From the NCBI GenBank assembly GCA_036399835.1, contig DASWMI010000071.1, positions 1 through 18,671 of the forward strand: a stretch of DNA of 18,671 nucleotides, written 5' to 3'. Below are positions 15,428 to 18,671 of this stretch, piece by piece (the stretch's first letter is position 1; each line of letters begins with the position of its first letter). This DNA is from DASYML01 sp036399835 (lineage in GTDB: Bacteria > Acidobacteriota > Blastocatellia > Pyrinomonadales > Pyrinomonadaceae). The notes under the pieces were generated by a model that saw nothing but the letters and a program-made list of their open reading frames with translations, searched no databases and was not told where the DNA came from. The translations under genes were made by a program, and so were the position numbers.

Positions 15428-15793
15428 GTGGGCCTCGCCGGACCAGCGCAGGCTGGCCCGAATTTATCTTGCGTCGGCACAGGCGGCATACATTGCTGGT
15501 CCACCCATCGCCCTTACCGGGTGACGCGCATTCGCAAGTCTCTCCGGACCTCGCGCGCATCAGGCAGCATCAGGCAAAGGGGCGCGGCTCTGTGTACCTG
15601 ACAAGATATTGCGGGAAATGCTCTGGACGAACTTAATCGAAGGACAATGATTAAATCAGAGGCGCTCAATAGTCAATCAAAATTTGCCGCTACCACCCGG
15701 AGACAGACGGAGATGATTGAGCAGCTTGTCTCTCATCAGTAAAAAAAATCAGTTACCTGCATGAGAGACATCTGCTATTCTCCCGGCTCTGTT
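15428..15793. other. Divergent intergenic region between the GH20 operon and the mutase pair
   Basis: About 340-370 bp with no gene I can support. Directly before the GH20 start (15439-15460) is a hairpin CGG-A-CCAGC, loop GCAG, GCTGG-C-CCG, which would lie in the 5' leader just upstream of the ribosome site. The right part is AT-rich (15640-15755, with a run of eight A near 15741). CCGCTACCACC (15687-15697) repeats the 3' end of the tRNA-Met plus two bases. Confidence 0.5.
15773..15781 (+). promoter_or_regulatory. Weak extended -10 promoter candidate before the first mutase
   Basis: TG-C-TATTCT is an extended -10 form; TTACCT (15753-15758) is a poor -35 at 17-bp spacing. It would start transcription near 15788, a few bases before the ATG at 15794 and inside the longer frame that begins at 15761. 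If real, it argues for the shorter protein. Confidence 0.25.
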
Positions 15794-17143
15794 ATGAACT
15801 CGCTTAAAATCGGCATCAGCGGCGTGCGCGGCGTCGTCGGCGAAACTTTCACGCCGGAGCTATTGGTAGAGTTTGCGCACGCCTTCGGCACATACCTCGA
15901 TTCACAGCGCATACTGGTCTGCCGCGACACGCGTTCTTCCGGACCAATGGTACGCTCCGCGGTGCTCGCCGGATTGCTCGCCGCCGGTTGCGAAGTGATT
16001 GACCTGGGCATCTGCCCGACGCCGAGTTTGCAGCTTGCTGTTCGTCGGCTGCAAGCGGAGGGCGGCATCTCTATCACGGCGGGCCACAATCCAGAACCCT
16101 GGAATGCCTTGAAGTTTATACGCGGCGACGGCCTCTACCTCAACGCGACGCAGGCGGATGAGCTGCTGGACATCTTTCATCAAGCGGAATTTACCAAAGC
16201 CGACTGGCAGCAGATTCAAACCAGAGTTGAGGAGACCGACGCTATCCCGCATCATCTGGAAACTCTGGCAAGCTCTTTTGATGTCGAAGCCATCAGGGCG
16301 CGACGCCTGACAGTCGCCGTTGATTGCTGCAACAGCTCCTGCTCTTTGCTCTCGCCGCGCTGGCTCAAGGAACTCGGCTGCGATGTCCTCTCGGTCAATG
16401 ACGACCCCCGCGCACCGTTCCCGCACACGCCTGAGCCTAAGCCGCAGTCTATGGCACAACTCCGCGCCGTCGTCCTCGCGGGCCGCGCCGCGATAGGCTT
16501 TGCACACGATGCGGACGGAGAACGGCTCGGCATCGTGACGGAAGAGGGCGAGCCGCTAACGGAAGAAACGACGCTCGCCATCGCGACCGAGATTCAGTTG
16601 AGAAGAGAGCGCGGTCTGGTCGTGACTAACATCTCGACCAGCGGGGCTATCGAAGCCATCGCAGCGCGTCACGGCGCGAGCGTTCTGCGGACTTCGGTCG
16701 GACTGGCTTTTATCTCCGAAGCCATGATCGAAAACCGCGCCGTCATCGGCGGCGAAGGCAGCGGCGGCGTCATCGTCCCGCGCGTCCATTGGACTCACGA
16801 TAGCGCGGCTGCCATCGGCCTTATCCTCGAACACCTGGCGCTGACGGAAGAGCGGATTTCCGAGCTGGTCGCGGCGTTGCCAAGCTCCAAGATGATTAAG
16901 TACAACCTGGCCGTCGAGCCAAACCGAATCTATTCTCTTTTGCAGAGAGTTTATGACGGTCTTGAGCAGGACAAGATCGAATACGACCAGACGGACGGGA
17001 TCAAGGTCTCCTGGCCGGACGGTTGGGTGCATGTGCGCGTCTCGAACACAGAATCGCTTATTCGCCTCATCGCTGAAGCAGAGACCTCTGAGCGCGCGCG
17101 CGAGTTGCTCGACTGGGCGCGCGACAGGCTCGGAAGATTCTGA
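15794..17143 (+). CDS. Phosphohexomutase-family (GlmM/ManB-like) paralogue with altered catalytic residues, possibly inactive
   Basis: 449 residues from the chosen ATG. All four alpha-D-phosphohexomutase domains are present and the length is normal. The start LKIGISGVRGVVGE aligns with the next gene and fits ATG 15794; an upstream ATG at 15761 adds 11 residues unlike the family. Key departures: the phosphoserine loop reads TAGHNP, with Gly97 (codon GGC, 16082-16084) in place of the catalytic Ser; the metal loop reads D-A-D-G-E-R (Asp239, Asp241, Glu243), where the third Asp of D-x-D-x-D-R is Glu; the C-terminal phosphate-binding loop is RVSNTES instead of R-x-SNTEP. The sugar-binding loop GGEGSGG is kept. 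The frame is open with no stops, so it is a maintained gene, not decay. It may be a pseudoenzyme, a regulator or partner of the downstream copy, or an enzyme with changed chemistry. Confidence 0.85.
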   Translation: MNSLKIGISGVRGVVGETFTPELLVEFAHAFGTYLDSQRILVCRDTRSSGPMVRSAVLAGLLAAGCEVIDLGICPTPSLQLAVRRLQAEGGISITAGHNPEPWNALKFIRGDGLYLNATQADELLDIFHQAEFTKADWQQIQTRVEETDAIPHHLETLASSFDVEAIRARRLTVAVDCCNSSCSLLSPRWLKELGCDVLSVNDDPRAPFPHTPEPKPQSMAQLRAVVLAGRAAIGFAHDADGERLGIVTEEGEPLTEETTLAIATEIQLRRERGLVVTNISTSGAIEAIAARHGASVLRTSVGLAFISEAMIENRAVIGGEGSGGVIVPRVHWTHDSAAAIGLILEHLALTEERISELVAALPSSKMIKYNLAVEPNRIYSLLQRVYDGLEQDKIEYDQTDGIKVSWPDGWVHVRVSNTESLIRLIAEAETSERARELLDWARDRLGRF

Positions 17144-17146
17144 TAA

Positions 17147-17230
17147 GCCACCGCAGGCACGGAGACACAGAGTTAATGACAAAGTATTAATGCCGTTTTT
17201 ATTCTTCTTCTGCTCTGTGCCTGCGGTGGC
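17147..17230. repeat. Inverted repeat between the two mutase genes
   Basis: GCCACCGCAGGCAC (17147-17160) is perfectly complementary to GTGCCTGCGGTGGC (17217-17230), and AGAG/CTCT (17169-17172/17213-17216) continue the stem after an 8-nt bulge. The 40-nt loop is AT-rich. It starts two bases after the upstream stop codons. The wording 'CCGCAGGCACGGAGACACAGAG' type recalls dispersed REP-like repeats of environmental bacteria (from memory). It could be a terminator-like or mRNA-stabilising element, or a mobile REP/MITE-like insertion. Confidence 0.65.
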
Positions 17231-17269
17231 AGCCTTGATAGCAATTTGGTCCAGTATGCCGAAAAGCTT

Positions 17270-18631
17270 ATGCGAGCCATACCGACACTTAAAATCAGCA
17301 TCAGCGGCGTGCGCGGCGTGGTCGGCGAATCCTTGACGCCGACGCTGCTCACGCGTTTCGCGCAGGCTTTCGGAACTTACGTCGGGCCGGGCACGATAGT
17401 CATCGGGCGAGATACGCGCACTTCGGGTGAGATGGTCCGGCAAGCTGTCATGGCCGGGCTGCTCTCCAGCGGTTGTCGTGTCGTGGACCTGAACATCTGT
17501 CCCGTCCCGACCGTGCAGTTACTGGTCCGGCAACTACGCGCGCGCGGCGGCATTAACATCACGGCCAGCCACAACCCCGCCGAATGGAACGCCCTCAAGT
17601 TTATCAACTCCGCAGGGCTTTTCCTGACCGGCGCGCAGGCGCGGCAGCTTCTGGACATCTATCATCAGGGCGAATACGCGAAAGTGACGGGCGCGGAGAT
17701 GCGTGCCGTCGAGCCGAAGGAAGGAGCGATTGATCTTCACATCAAGGCTATCCTGGATGTGCTCGGGGCTGTGCCGAGAGGCTCGCGCAGGCTGCGCGTG
17801 GCGGTTGACTGTTGCAACGGGGCCGGTTCGATGATGACGCCGCGCTTGCTCTCTGCGCTTGGGGTAGAGGTGATTCCTCTCAATGTGATTCCGAACGGAC
17901 TCTTCCCGAGAGGAGCAGAGCCTGTGCCTGAGAATCTCGGAGCTTTGTGCTCGGCTGTCCGCGAGCACGATGCTGATGTCGGCTTTGCGCAGGATATGGA
18001 TGCTGACAGGTTAGCTGTGGTCAACGAGCGCGGCGAGGCCATCGGTGAAGAGTACACTCTGGTCCTGGCGGCGCGTTACGTGCTGGGTAGAGAGCCTGGT
18101 CCTGTCGTCGCGAATCTCTCAACCACGCACGCGCTCGAAGCCCTGGCGCAGTCCTTCGGTTGCACGCTTTATCGTTCGAGGATTGGTGAAGCTAACGTCG
18201 TCGAAGAGATGCAGCGGCAGGGGGCTGTCATCGGCGGCGAGGGCAATGGCGGCGTCATTTATCCGCGCATCAACTTTGCGCGCGATAGCCTGGTAGGGAT
18301 GGCGCTGGTCCTCCACTTGCTGGCCGAGACGGGGCGCACGGTCTCGGAAATCCTGGCAGAGCTTCCGCGCTCCTACATGCTGAAGCAAAGAGTCGTTTGC
18401 CGTTCGGACAAAATCGCGAAGGTGCTCAAGATGATTCGACTTGAGTATGCGCGTTGGCCCATGGACCTGCGCGACGGTATCAAGGTCTTGCTCGAAGACG
18501 GCTGGTTTCTCGTGAGGGGGTCGAATACGGAACCCATCATACGCGTCGTCGTGGAGTCGCAGACCGAAGAGCGCGCAAGGGAATTGATGGCAGAGGTCGG
18601 CGCGCGCGTGCTGGCGTCTCTTAATACTTGA
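17270..18631 (+). CDS. glmM: Phosphoglucosamine mutase/phosphomannomutase-family enzyme (archaeal-type GlmM-like)
   Basis: 453 residues. Interconverts hexose 6- and 1-phosphates through a phosphoserine; for GlmM, GlcN-6-P to GlcN-1-P on the way to UDP-GlcNAc for peptidoglycan. All catalytic features are intact: TASHNP with Ser100 (AGC codon 17567-17569), the metal loop D-M-D-A-D-R (Asp242, Asp244, Asp246), the sugar-binding loop GGEGNGGVI, and the C-terminal phosphate loop RGSNTEP. The GEGNGG loop and overall layout resemble the archaeal-type phosphoglucosamine mutases; phosphomannomutase or phosphoglucomutase activity cannot be excluded, so the symbol is provisional. ATG 17270 is preferred; the frame is open to a TTG at 17246. 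Lies downstream of a degenerate paralogue with similar length, and the two align almost end to end, indicating tandem duplication. Nothing supportable follows in 18632-18671. Confidence 0.88.
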   Translation: MRAIPTLKISISGVRGVVGESLTPTLLTRFAQAFGTYVGPGTIVIGRDTRTSGEMVRQAVMAGLLSSGCRVVDLNICPVPTVQLLVRQLRARGGINITASHNPAEWNALKFINSAGLFLTGAQARQLLDIYHQGEYAKVTGAEMRAVEPKEGAIDLHIKAILDVLGAVPRGSRRLRVAVDCCNGAGSMMTPRLLSALGVEVIPLNVIPNGLFPRGAEPVPENLGALCSAVREHDADVGFAQDMDADRLAVVNERGEAIGEEYTLVLAARYVLGREPGPVVANLSTTHALEALAQSFGCTLYRSRIGEANVVEEMQRQGAVIGGEGNGGVIYPRINFARDSLVGMALVLHLLAETGRTVSEILAELPRSYMLKQRVVCRSDKIAKVLKMIRLEYARWPMDLRDGIKVLLEDGWFLVRGSNTEPIIRVVVESQTEERARELMAEVGARVLASLNT

Positions 18632-18671
18632 AGAGGATGAGTTGCCTCCCGTAGTTTCGGCGAGAGTCGAG

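Noticed and set aside
16556..17443. 295-codon minus-strand frame spanning both mutase genes and the inverted repeat
   Set aside because: Overlaps two well-supported mutase genes and has no start context or family features.
1..18671. CRISPR array, transposase, integrase or phage gene
   Set aside because: No regularly spaced repeats, no recombinase or transposase motifs, and no structural phage genes were seen on either strand.

Overview
The window (about 18.7 kb) looks like chromosomal DNA of an Acidobacteriota bacterium, plausibly of the Blastocatellia/Pyrinomonadales type. This rests on gene content, not on a marker gene. It carries a PadR regulator overlapping an 'acidobacterial duplicated orphan permease' (ADOP/MacB-like), a secreted protein with the acidobacterial type of von Willebrand A domain, and a GC-rich, purine-skewed coding style. 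Thirteen protein genes and one tRNA can be supported. No phage, transposase, integrase, rRNA or CRISPR array is visible.

Layout. (1) 1-2101: the 3' part of a secreted GH5-like glycoside hydrolase runs convergently into hemB, with a hairpin between them. (2) 2102-2443: hemB control region and a tRNA-Met(CAT) with a strong sigma70-type promoter. (3) 2444-6600: an accessory block, AT-richer by eye. It holds a CPBP membrane protease, a VWFA protein and a class I methyltransferase, all on the + strand and separated by two imperfect-palindrome elements that look like integron attC recombination sites. A TIR-domain protein follows on the - strand. (4) 6600-7800: a membrane protein made of two fused copies of a DUF6328-like domain. 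(5) 7800-10897: padR plus the ADOP permease, overlapping by 8 nt, with a promoter and a palindromic operator candidate placed on the padR start codon. (6) 10942-15427: a - strand pair, GH20 beta-N-acetylhexosaminidase followed by a penicillin-acylase-family Ntn hydrolase, both with signal peptides. (7) 15761-18631: two tandem phosphohexomutase (GlmM-like) paralogues. The first has lost the catalytic phosphoserine and altered the metal-binding Asp triad; the second has both intact.

How they fit together. Segments 6 and 7 share an amino-sugar theme: the exported hexosaminidase would release GlcNAc from chitin or wall-type material, and the intact mutase belongs to the family that makes GlcN-1-P for UDP-GlcNAc. 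This link is inferred from families and proximity only. The best candidates for something undescribed are the attC-like cassette array without a visible integrase and the tandem active/degenerate mutase pair. Next comes the padR operator with apparently leaderless expression.
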